From Desulfovibrio sp. (GTDB lineage Bacteria > Desulfobacterota > Desulfovibrionia > Desulfovibrionales > Desulfovibrionaceae), in the NCBI GenBank assembly GCA_016208105.1, contig JACQYS010000022.1, positions 1 to 64,000 on the forward strand: 64,000 nt of DNA, given 5' to 3'. Made by a program: the position numbers and the translations under genes. Positions 54,164 through 62,077 of this stretch are shown here, in pieces (the first letter of the stretch is position 1; each line of letters begins with the position of its first letter). The notes beneath the pieces were generated by a model. It did no database searches, had not been told where the DNA came from, and saw only the letters and a list, made by a program, of their open reading frames with translations.

Positions 54164-55701
54164 TGCGATTTGCTGGTCCCGCGATGAAACACTTCATCGT
54201 ATTGCTCGTCCTTGTTTTTGGTTTTGCGCTCACGGCTTTGGCGCAGGACACTCCGGCTGATCCGTCTGCGCAGCCTTCGGACACGGGAGCGGCGCAACCC
54301 GCCAAACCCGCGAAAAAACCGGCCAGACCCGCGCCCAAGCCCACGCCACAGCCTGGGGAGGTTATTCCTCTGGATCAGGCTGGTCCATCCGAGCCCGCAG
54401 CTGCCGGTTCGCAAACAACGCCTGCCGCCAAGGCCCCGGCCAAACCAGCCGCCAAAACCGCTCCGGCACAGCCCGAGGACGGCCCGCCTCAGATCCGTCC
54501 ACAAAAGGCTCCTCCCGTTCCGGCCAAATCCAAACTTGCCGGGGGCAAACTGACCATCGGCGCGCTGCTTCCCCTGACCGGGCCGCTTGCGCCCCAGGGA
54601 CAGAGCTCCAGGGCAGCCATTGAATTGGCCGTTTCAGACATCAACGCCTATCTCGCGGAAAACGGCTCGGCCGAGCGGGTGTCAGTCCAGGTGGAGGATA
54701 CTGAATCCAACGGCGCCAGGGCATTGGAGAAGCTGAAAGCTTTGTCCGTGGCCGGGGTGCGGCTGGTGATCGGGCCATACAGCGACAACGAGGTGAGCGC
54801 TGTTCTCGATTTCGCCACCAAGAACGGCATGATCCTGCTCTCCCAGGGCAGCGCCGGTCCTTACCTGGCCAAACCCAACCGGAACCTCTTTAGGTTCAGC
54901 CCCTCCGACGCCGTGCAGGCCGAAGCGCTGGCTGTCATGGCCAATCAGGAAGGGTGCACGCAGCTTGTCACCATTTGGGAAGGCGACATGTACGGCGATG
55001 AGCTGGTCACCCACATAAAGGGGCAGTTCAACAACCTGGGCGGACAAGTGATCCCGGGTACCAGGTTCCGCCCGGAAGTGACGCAGTTCGCGAATTACGT
55101 TGCTGACTTGAAGGCCCAGATAGACAAACAGGTGAAGGACAAGAAAAAACTGGCCGTGGTGGTGGCCGCCAGGGGAACTCAAACCGCGGGCATCCTGCGC
55201 GAAGCCGCCAAGCTGGCCGGTCTGGACGAAGCCAAATGGTATGGCGGAGACGACTCGGCCTTGCGCGGTTCGGTTATTCAGGACCAGGAAGTGGCCAAAT
55301 TCGCCGCCAAGGTGCGCATGGCTTTTGCCCGCTACGGCGAAACAGGGACCTCCGTGTATTCCGAACTCGAGAAGCGCATCGAGGACCGGATACAGGCCTT
55401 CGTGGATACCCAGGCGGTGGTTGCCTACGACATCGTCTGGCTGGGAGCGTTCACGGCCATGGCCTCGGGCGAGGACGCGGCCGCCTTGAAAAAGGCCATT
55501 CCCGCCACGGCCGAACGCTTCTACGGGGCAAGCGGGTGGATGGCGCTCAACGAAAACGGTGATCGTCGCGAGGACTATGACTTCGACTTCTGGACCATCA
55601 AAAATATCGACGGCAAGTTCTACTGGGTAAAGACGGCACGTTATCAGTTCGATCCGGGGAGCGTGAAGCAGCTCATCATCAATACGCCTGAAAAAGACTA
55701 G
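54163..55701 (+). CDS. Periplasmic binding protein, Peripla_BP_6 (penicillin-binding protein activator-like)
   Basis: A 512-residue exported protein. The signal peptide is FIVLLVLVFGFALTALAQ. A Pro/Ala/Lys-rich linker of about 100 residues follows, and then a binding-protein fold (KLTIGALLPLTGPLAPQGQS, then VRLVIGPYSDNEVSAVL). Branched-chain amino acid receptors and LpoA-like penicillin-binding-protein activators share this fold; the long linker and lack of transporter genes favour the latter. ATG 54163 with GGAGGCG is preferred to ATG 54184. Confidence 0.8.
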   Translation: MRFAGPAMKHFIVLLVLVFGFALTALAQDTPADPSAQPSDTGAAQPAKPAKKPARPAPKPTPQPGEVIPLDQAGPSEPAAAGSQTTPAAKAPAKPAAKTAPAQPEDGPPQIRPQKAPPVPAKSKLAGGKLTIGALLPLTGPLAPQGQSSRAAIELAVSDINAYLAENGSAERVSVQVEDTESNGARALEKLKALSVAGVRLVIGPYSDNEVSAVLDFATKNGMILLSQGSAGPYLAKPNRNLFRFSPSDAVQAEALAVMANQEGCTQLVTIWEGDMYGDELVTHIKGQFNNLGGQVIPGTRFRPEVTQFANYVADLKAQIDKQVKDKKKLAVVVAARGTQTAGILREAAKLAGLDEAKWYGGDDSALRGSVIQDQEVAKFAAKVRMAFARYGETGTSVYSELEKRIEDRIQAFVDTQAVVAYDIVWLGAFTAMASGEDAAALKKAIPATAERFYGASGWMALNENGDRREDYDFDFWTIKNIDGKFYWVKTARYQFDPGSVKQLIINTPEKD

Positions 55702-55727
55702 CCTCCAAGCTGTCTGCTAAGCGAAAC

Positions 55728-55761
55728 AAGGCCCGGGAGAGAACACTCCCCGGGCCTTTTT
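55728..55761 (+). terminator. Intrinsic terminator after the mnmE operon
   Basis: AAGGCCCGGG at 55728-55737 pairs with CCCGGGCCTT at 55749-55758 around an 11-base loop, with five Ts from 55757. It separates the plus-strand operon from the convergent kinase gene. Confidence 0.85.
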
Positions 55762-55805
55762 CATGGCGCTTTGCCTGCCTGGATTACATGAAGATCGCAA
55801 AGCCG

Positions 55806-56936
55806 CTATCTGGCCACATCAGCCGGAAAGCTGACGTAGAAGCTGGAGCCTTCGCCCACGGCGGAGTCCACGCAGATGGTTCCTCCAAAGAGTTCCACAA
55901 GACCCTTCACGATGGTCAAGCCCAACCCCGCGCCCAGGCGCCGCAGGGATTCCTCCTGGCACATCTGGGCAAACTGGTCGAACATGAACTTGGCCTTGGC
56001 GAGTTCGAAACCGATGCCGGTGTCCGAGACTTCCAGAATGACCGCGACCTGTCCGCCTGGCATCCGGGCATGAGTCAAGGACATCCGCACAGTTCCCGAC
56101 GGGGTGAATTTGATGGCGTTGGAAACGAGATTGGAGAGAATCTGTCGCACCTTGATTTCGTCGCACAGGATGTAAACCGGGAAGTCTGGCGCCGTTTCCA
56201 GGTCCAAGAAAACCGAACCGCGCATAGCTTGATCGAGATGAAGATTCGCGATGGAATCGACCACGCTCGGAAGGTTCACCTCTTGGAGACTGAGTTCGTC
56301 CTTTCCCGCATCGATCCTGGCGAAATCAAGAAGGTTCTTGGCGAATTCCAGAATGCGCTCGCAGGATTCGGAGGCCAACGAGGCATATTCGGACTGGCGT
56401 TCGTTCAATCCTGATTTGCGAAGAAGATGGAGCATGCCGATCACCCCGATCAGTGGTGAACGGATATCGTGGCTTAAAACCGCGAGAATGTTCTTGCAGA
56501 AGTCCCGTGCCCGCTTCTCCCCCTCGACAATGGCCTCTCGGCATCCGATGCAGCCCTGCTGCTCAGGCAGAGGGGCAATGGTGCCCTCTATCCAGGAGGG
56601 ATTGCCGGAGTTGTCGCGGATCAGTTTGCCGGAAACCAGGACCGGGACGGATTTCGATCTGCCACTGTCCAAACGGCAGGAGATGCTCAAGTGTGCGCCT
56701 GTACCAACGCACTCTTGCAGTGCATGATAAAACGCGGGCCAGTCCTCACAGTGGACGACGGACTTCCACTGAAACTCAGGCTTCATCCAGGACAGGTCGC
56801 CGGAAGAGTGCTTTTCAATGATGTAAGACAGGTTGCTGTCGGAGAAAACGCTTTCCCCACTTGCCTCGGTCAAGAATCGAGAGGGCAGTTCATGCTGCAA
56901 TTCTACGGCATCATTCCGTGGACAGGAAGACGACAA
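55806..56936 (-). CDS. Cytosolic sensor histidine kinase
   Basis: A 376-residue kinase. The start is TTG 56936: AGGAGG at 56944-56949 lies seven bases away, far better than any other in-frame codon. Residues about 20-125 look PAS-like. The HisKA phospho-acceptor is His156 in VLSHDIRSPL. The ATPase has NLVSNAIKF (N-box), DTGIGF and GAGLGLTIVKG. No signal or membrane segment remains with this start. No partner regulator is adjacent. Confidence 0.82.
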   Translation of the reverse strand: MSSSCPRNDAVELQHELPSRFLTEASGESVFSDSNLSYIIEKHSSGDLSWMKPEFQWKSVVHCEDWPAFYHALQECVGTGAHLSISCRLDSGRSKSVPVLVSGKLIRDNSGNPSWIEGTIAPLPEQQGCIGCREAIVEGEKRARDFCKNILAVLSHDIRSPLIGVIGMLHLLRKSGLNERQSEYASLASESCERILEFAKNLLDFARIDAGKDELSLQEVNLPSVVDSIANLHLDQAMRGSVFLDLETAPDFPVYILCDEIKVRQILSNLVSNAIKFTPSGTVRMSLTHARMPGGQVAVILEVSDTGIGFELAKAKFMFDQFAQMCQEESLRRLGAGLGLTIVKGLVELFGGTICVDSAVGEGSSFYVSFPADVAR

Positions 56937-57300
56937 TCGGACTCCTCCTGATGTTCTGACGGAAAAACCACCATGCTCAGAATGAACGATCTCGTCGCAT
57001 GTTCCTGCTTGAATGCGAATACGAATGGCGGACTTTATCCATAGGTAAAGATGCAAGGCAAGAGAAAAGTATTCGTGAAGAGAGGGTACATGTGGAATGT
57101 GAAAGCAGGATACTGTTCGGTACCTGACAGCAAAGTGCGGCGTAACTGCCAATGGTACACCGCTGGCTTGGAAGTAAAGTGTTGCGGAAAGTGAAAAAGA
57201 GTAAAAACGTGTTGCTTATATACTGTTGACGAATGGGGCGGCTGGGAAAAGTGTCTCGCCAGCCGCACAAATCGCCTGGGCAAACGGATATTTCAAAAGG
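56937..57300. other. 364-base gap with one hairpin
   Basis: No supported gene. GCGGCTGG at 57238-57245 pairs with CCAGCCGC at 57259-57266, 35 bases beyond the RNase R stop in the transcript of that gene; no U-run follows. The kinase promoter should lie here but no convincing box pair was found. Confidence 0.4.
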
Positions 57301-59517
57301 CTAAACGCCCCGACTCTTGCGTCCCTTCTGTCTCTTGTTTTTCCCTGCCAGTTTCATTTGCTGTCTGCGCGGGAGCTCCGGCTCCTCCCCGGCCAGCTTG
57401 AGATTCACTTCAAGCCTGTCCAAGTGGACGTCGGTGAGTTCCACCTGGACGTGCTGGCCCAGCCTGAACCGTCTTCCTGTCCTCTGTCCCAGGAGTTCCT
57501 GGCGTTCTGGGAAGAGGGCGTAGTAATCGTCCGTCAGGGTGGAGAGGCGAACCAGGCCTTCGGCCATGACATCGGTCAGCTCCACCCAGAAGCCGAAATC
57601 CGAAAGCGAAGCGATGACACCCGCGAAGACCTGCCCCACCTTGTCCTGCATGAACAAAACAGTGACGCGTTTGAGGATTTCACGTTCGGCTTCCATGGCC
57701 ACCCGTTCGCGCTGGCTGATATGCTCGCAGATGGTCTGCATCTTTTTGGCGGTGACAGGCGGCTCCTTGCCGGCAAGCACGGCCTTGAGCCCCCGGTGGA
57801 CCATGAGGTCGGCATACCTGCGGATGGGGGATGTGAAATGGCAATAGCATTCCGATGCCAGCCCGTAGTGCCCCAGGTTCTGGGTGCCGTATTTGGCCTG
57901 CATCATGGAGCGCAGCAGGAGGCGGCTGGTGAGAAACTCCATTTCGGTTCCGGCGGCCAGGGCCAGAATGGCCTGAATGCCCTTGGCAGTGGGTTTTGGC
58001 GGCAGGGAGAGACCCAACTCGGTGCGCCTTAACATGGAAAACAGGTTCTCCAATTTGTCTGGATCGGGCTCGGGGTGGACACGGTAGGCTGCGGGAACAC
58101 CTTTTTCCGTCAGGAAACGGGCCACGGCCTCGTTTGAGGCGATCATGAACTCCTCGATGATCTGGTTGCCGAAGTGGCGCACCCGGGGCCGGATGTCCAC
58201 GGTCTCGCCTTGCAGATTGAAGAGGATCTCAGGTTCGGGCAGATCGAAATCCAGGCTGCCCCGCTCTATGCGCCTGTCGCGTATGGCTCTGGCCAGCTTC
58301 TCGGCCGTTTCCAGCATGGGGAGCACATGGGCAATTGCTTCGCGCTCTTGAGAATCGCCCAGAAAGAGCGCCTTGTTCACCTGCGTGTAGGTCAGGCGGG
58401 CCTTGCTCTCGATCACGGCGGGATAAAACCGGCTCTCGCCAGGCACGCCCTGGGAAGAAAAATCGGTTTCCACCACCATGGCCAGGCGGGGCACTTTGGG
58501 GTTCAAACTGCACAGCCCGTTGGACAAGGCCTCTGGGAACATTGGTTCAACGGACTGGGGGAAATAGTAGGAGTTGCCCCGCTCAATGGCTTCGCGGTCA
58601 AGGGGCGACCCTTCGGGCACATAGTGCGACACGTCGGCTATGGCCACCCAGAGAGTGAATCCGCGTCCATTTTGCTTGACGAGAATGGCGTCGTCGAAGT
58701 CGCGGGCCTTGTCTCCGTCGATGGTGACGAAGCCCATGTCCCGCATGTCCTTTCGTCCGGTAAAATCCGCTTCTCCAGGCTCGGGAGGCAAGAGAGCCGC
58801 CTGGGCTAGGCATTGGGCAGGGAAAGGACCTGGCACGTTGTGGTTGAGCTTCACCAGACGTTCCTGGACGGCCACGTCGTTTTCGTTTCCGAGCGATTCT
58901 ACCAACTCGCCGGCGTACAGCTGATGGTCGAGCCTGTCTCCGGCATTGAGCGTGAGCACGTCGCCCAGGGCTGGTGGCGTGACGGAGTCAGCTGTCTCAA
59001 GGAGCAAGGCATGCTTGAAACGCGGCTCGGTGGGCCGGCACAGGTAGAGCCCCTGCCTGATGCGCCGTTCCACCCGGCAGGGCAGGGTTTTGGCCTGCCT
59101 TTCGAGAACGCGCACCACACGGCCTTCGCAGTTGAGGCCGCGCTGTTTGGTGAGGGCTACGGCCACGCGGTCGCCGTGCCAGGCTTCCCCGAAGTCGCGC
59201 GGGTTCACGAAGATGTCCTTTCGCCTTTTGTCGTCGCAGAGCACGAAACCGACGCCTGAACGCTGGATTTCGAGCTTGCCGGTGTAGAGCTTCATGCTCT
59301 CGGCCAGGCCCCAGGCCCCCTGGAGCTTGATTATCTTGCCGGAATCCGCCAGCGTGCCCAGAATATTTAAAAGTTTTGCCTTGTGGAGCTTGGCCGCGCC
59401 GAGACCAGAGAGCACGTCCTTAAGAGACAGGGGCTTGCCTTTGTGCTTGAATAGCCTGAGCACGCTGGCGGCGTCGAAGGCGGCGTCGTTGCGGCGTTTT
59501 TTGTCGTGTTTGGCCAC
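57301..59517 (-). CDS. rnr: Ribonuclease R
   Basis: A 738-residue 3'-5' exoribonuclease that degrades structured RNA. Cold-shock-like domains come first, then the RNB core with TIDGDKARDFDDAI (metal-binding Asp cluster) and RLTYTQVNKAL, and HYGLASECYCHFTSPIRRYADL near the end. An S1 domain follows (VGQVFAGVIASLSDFGFWVEL) and then a Lys/Arg-rich tail. GTG at 59517 shares one base with the stop of the upstream gene (TAGTG). Confidence 0.95.
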   Translation of the reverse strand: MAKHDKKRRNDAAFDAASVLRLFKHKGKPLSLKDVLSGLGAAKLHKAKLLNILGTLADSGKIIKLQGAWGLAESMKLYTGKLEIQRSGVGFVLCDDKRRKDIFVNPRDFGEAWHGDRVAVALTKQRGLNCEGRVVRVLERQAKTLPCRVERRIRQGLYLCRPTEPRFKHALLLETADSVTPPALGDVLTLNAGDRLDHQLYAGELVESLGNENDVAVQERLVKLNHNVPGPFPAQCLAQAALLPPEPGEADFTGRKDMRDMGFVTIDGDKARDFDDAILVKQNGRGFTLWVAIADVSHYVPEGSPLDREAIERGNSYYFPQSVEPMFPEALSNGLCSLNPKVPRLAMVVETDFSSQGVPGESRFYPAVIESKARLTYTQVNKALFLGDSQEREAIAHVLPMLETAEKLARAIRDRRIERGSLDFDLPEPEILFNLQGETVDIRPRVRHFGNQIIEEFMIASNEAVARFLTEKGVPAAYRVHPEPDPDKLENLFSMLRRTELGLSLPPKPTAKGIQAILALAAGTEMEFLTSRLLLRSMMQAKYGTQNLGHYGLASECYCHFTSPIRRYADLMVHRGLKAVLAGKEPPVTAKKMQTICEHISQRERVAMEAEREILKRVTVLFMQDKVGQVFAGVIASLSDFGFWVELTDVMAEGLVRLSTLTDDYYALFPERQELLGQRTGRRFRLGQHVQVELTDVHLDRLEVNLKLAGEEPELPRRQQMKLAGKNKRQKGRKSRGV

Positions 59518-60812
59518 TAGGCTGTCTCCACGCGGTTTCGCCCGTTATTTTTCGCCCGGTACAGAGCGGCATCCACTCTATTGAAAAGAGAGTCCAAGCT
59601 TTCCCCTTTGCGGATTTCCGCGACTCCGAAACTGCATGTAAGCTGAGGCACCCCGGGCATCGGGCTTGCGGCGATGGTTTCGCGCAGCCGTTCGGAGAAC
59701 TCCCTGGCGTCCTCCAGGGAAGTGAGCGGGGCGAGTATCATGAATTCTTCACCACCCCAGCGTCCGAGCATGTCCGTGTCCCGCGTGCTGTGGAGCACCA
59801 CGTCGGCCAGGGCGGCCAGCACCTGGTCGCCCACGGCGTGCCCCAGGGTGTCGTTGATGGTTTTGAAATGGTCGATGTCGAACATGATGAGGCTCATGGG
59901 CACCTTGTATCGCTTGAACCTGGCGTGTTCAGCATGGATGTAGTCGGTCAGTTTGGAGCGGTTGGAGACTCCGGTGAGGCTGTCCGTGGTGGCCCGGTAG
60001 AGCAGTTGCACCCTCTCGCGCTCCAGGGCCGTAATGTCGGTGAAAGTCACGATGTCGCGGTCCAGTTCCGGGAAATACCTGGAGGTGACCCAGAAGAAGT
60101 TTTCCGCGGAGCATTCGGCCCCGGGGGTGGAAAAGCAGGCGGTGTGCTGCATTCCCGGCTGGTCCCGCAGCCTGGGAATCCACGAGAAGTCGCACAGATT
60201 GTGCCGGTTGCCGTCAACGTGTACTTCGCTGAGCGCACATGTCTTGCCGGTAAGCAAGCTTTCCAGGTCCTCAAAACCGAGAAATTGCATGAATGTGCTG
60301 TTGGCGTAATCGACCGTGCCCGAAACAGCGGAGATAATGAAATGGGGATTGATGTCCAAAAGATAGGAGAAGAGCTGCGTGCGGGCTGCCTCCTGCTTGC
60401 GATGGAGCACGTGGCGTGCGTTCTTGAAAAGCACGGGTGTGAGGAGATCGATGTCGACAGGTTTTACGACATAGCCGTCTATGCCCACCTCGATGGCTTT
60501 TTGCAGGATGCTTTCCTCGTTATGGGCGGTCAGGGCGATGATGGGTGTGTCAGGTGTTTCGGCCTTTATTATGGCGGCCATGGAGAGGCCGTCCATCACG
60601 GGCATGTTGATGTCCGCGAGGATCATGTCCGGGTGGCTTTCCCGGAATATTTTTAGGCCTTCGGAACCGTCCGCAGCGGATAAGACCGCCTTCATGAGCG
60701 GGCTGAGCTGTTTTTGGAGCTGGAACTGGGTGACCGGGTCGTCCTCCACTATGAGCAGAGAGAGCCTGGAGAGGGGCTGTGCCGGTGGTGCGGCCTTCTG
60801 CGAGAGAGACAT
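59517..60812 (-). CDS. Response regulator-diguanylate cyclase (REC-PAS-GGDEF)
   Basis: A 431-residue protein. The receiver (LLIVEDDPVTQ, MILADINMPVMDG, IALTAHN) has the phospho-accepting Asp in ILADINMP. A PAS-like region follows, then a GGDEF domain with active RWGGEEFMIL. An RxxD inhibitory site (RDTD) lies five residues before GGEEF, so product feedback is expected. Its product c-di-GMP could reach the PilZ protein at 38119. It is coupled to rnr by a one-base overlap. Confidence 0.9.
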   Translation of the reverse strand: MSLSQKAAPPAQPLSRLSLLIVEDDPVTQFQLQKQLSPLMKAVLSAADGSEGLKIFRESHPDMILADINMPVMDGLSMAAIIKAETPDTPIIALTAHNEESILQKAIEVGIDGYVVKPVDIDLLTPVLFKNARHVLHRKQEAARTQLFSYLLDINPHFIISAVSGTVDYANSTFMQFLGFEDLESLLTGKTCALSEVHVDGNRHNLCDFSWIPRLRDQPGMQHTACFSTPGAECSAENFFWVTSRYFPELDRDIVTFTDITALERERVQLLYRATTDSLTGVSNRSKLTDYIHAEHARFKRYKVPMSLIMFDIDHFKTINDTLGHAVGDQVLAALADVVLHSTRDTDMLGRWGGEEFMILAPLTSLEDAREFSERLRETIAASPMPGVPQLTCSFGVAEIRKGESLDSLFNRVDAALYRAKNNGRNRVETA

Positions 60813-61043
60813 GGCTGTCGTCCTTGTGGCACCAGCTGGGTACGGCTTGAGCCCGTGCCGAGGTTTGTTCCCGGTGCGTAGGTCCGCGGCTTCCGGTCCG
60901 CAGACGAGTCTACCCTCAATGTGCGCCGTTGTCCCGTTCTTCGGGAGTGGCCGACAGGGAAGTTTCGTCTTTTCCTAAGTGCCACATCTTGTGTATGGGT
61001 CAAGGAAAATGAGGACCCCGCAAAGCGGGTGAAGGGGCAGGGT

Positions 61044-61397
61044 ATGGCTTTGCAGAACTGTGACGTCATCGGCGAGATTCGTTACGGGAGTGATCTTTCC
61101 TTCGAGGATGTGGGAGATGTTGAGGCCACCCTCCGGGAGCGGGTCGAAGAGCTTCTTTCCGGCTTGGGCCCCCTTTATGTCGACTTCAGATCCTCGGGGG
61201 ACGATCTCGGGTTCTTGAGCACCCTGCGTGAGTTTGATGCCGAAGAACTCCGAGGCATGTGCCAGGAGCTCATCTTGGTTATGGACCCCGGAGCCACGGG
61301 AAGGCTTGTGGCCGTTTCCGGAGGGTTCGGACCGGTCCATTTGTGGTCCTTTTCAGCTCGCGGCCTGGACGAGACCTGCCTGAGTGCCGATGGATAA
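61044..61397 (+). CDS. Small hypothetical protein
   Basis: A 117-residue acidic protein of unknown family. ATG 61044 follows AAGGGGCAGGG; the frame extends upstream but without an SD. It overlaps the cupin gene by eight bases, so the two are co-translated. No signal, membrane segment or known motif was seen. Confidence 0.6.
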   Translation: MALQNCDVIGEIRYGSDLSFEDVGDVEATLRERVEELLSGLGPLYVDFRSSGDDLGFLSTLREFDAEELRGMCQELILVMDPGATGRLVAVSGGFGPVHLWSFSARGLDETCLSADG

Positions 61398-61806
61398 GCC
61401 AGGAACAAGCAAGCTCACGGTGGAGCACGCTCCCGTGACAATGGAGCGCCTGCCCTTCAGGCGGATCATCCAGGAGCGGGGCGAGTTGGCCTTGATTGAA
61501 GACGGCGGAGTTTTCAACCACCTGGCCTGTTTTACCCTGAAACCAGGCCCCGGACTTTTTCGGGGCGGGCACGTGCATCAGGCCAAGGTGGAGCATTTCT
61601 ACATACTTTCAGGCAAGGGAGTGCTCAGGTGGGTGGACGCGCAGACCGGTGGCAAGGGAAGTGTCATCCTTGCGCAGGGAGATAAAGTAACCATCCAGCC
61701 TGGGCTTGCCCATCGGTTCGAAGCCATCGAGCACCTTGTTGTCGTGGAATACTACGCAGGCGTCCACGATCCCGCCGACGACATCCCCGATCTGTCTTTC
61801 GAATAG
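61390..61806 (+). CDS. Cupin-domain protein
   Basis: A 138-residue single-domain cupin. GGHVHQAKVEHFYILSGKG is the first metal-binding motif (two His, Glu, with a third His after the strand) and VTIQPGLAHRFEA the second. The substrate is not clear. Start ATG 61390 is within the preceding gene; GTG 61384 is in frame. It may act with its coupled neighbour. Confidence 0.82.
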   Translation: MDKPGTSKLTVEHAPVTMERLPFRRIIQERGELALIEDGGVFNHLACFTLKPGPGLFRGGHVHQAKVEHFYILSGKGVLRWVDAQTGGKGSVILAQGDKVTIQPGLAHRFEAIEHLVVVEYYAGVHDPADDIPDLSFE

Positions 61807-62006
61807 AATCCACGCTGGGCGTTTTCAATTATTTAGGGTAGCGTAGAAACCGTTCCCCGATTCAACGCTGTTGAGAGGCGATTCGCTTGTTCCGGGAGGC
61901 ATATGCCGGGCGAGGAGTGCGTGTTGTCCTTGTTGGTCAGCAGTTCATTTTGTGAATGAAATGACCGTTGAGCAAGCAAATGGGACGCTTCTTCGGCCGA
62001 GTGCGC

Positions 62007-62034
62007 GTGACAAACTGGCGTCATTCGTTATAGA
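62007..62034 (+). promoter_or_regulatory. Possible sigma-70 promoter of the chemotaxis receptor gene
   Basis: GTGACA at 62007-62012 and TATAGA at 62029-62034 are 16 bases apart. The start of transcription would lie about 35 bases before ATG 62078. The rest of 61807-62077 shows no gene. Confidence 0.35.
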
Positions 62035-62077
62035 AAGATATTCTTTATCGGCCATACCTATAGGTTAGAGGTGTTCT

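Noticed and set aside
56937-57152. N-terminal extension of the histidine kinase up to position 57152.
   Set aside because: The extra 72 codons lack an SD and resemble non-coding sequence, while TTG 56936 has a near-perfect SD.
56977-57270. A 97-codon minus-strand frame in the gap between the kinase and rnr.
   Set aside because: No SD, unusual composition and overlap with the kinase upstream region.
62047-62054. TTATCGGC upstream of the chemotaxis receptor, the reverse complement of the flagellar sigma-28 -10 box.
   Set aside because: It is on the wrong strand for the receptor gene, and no matching -35 box lies at the right distance on either strand.
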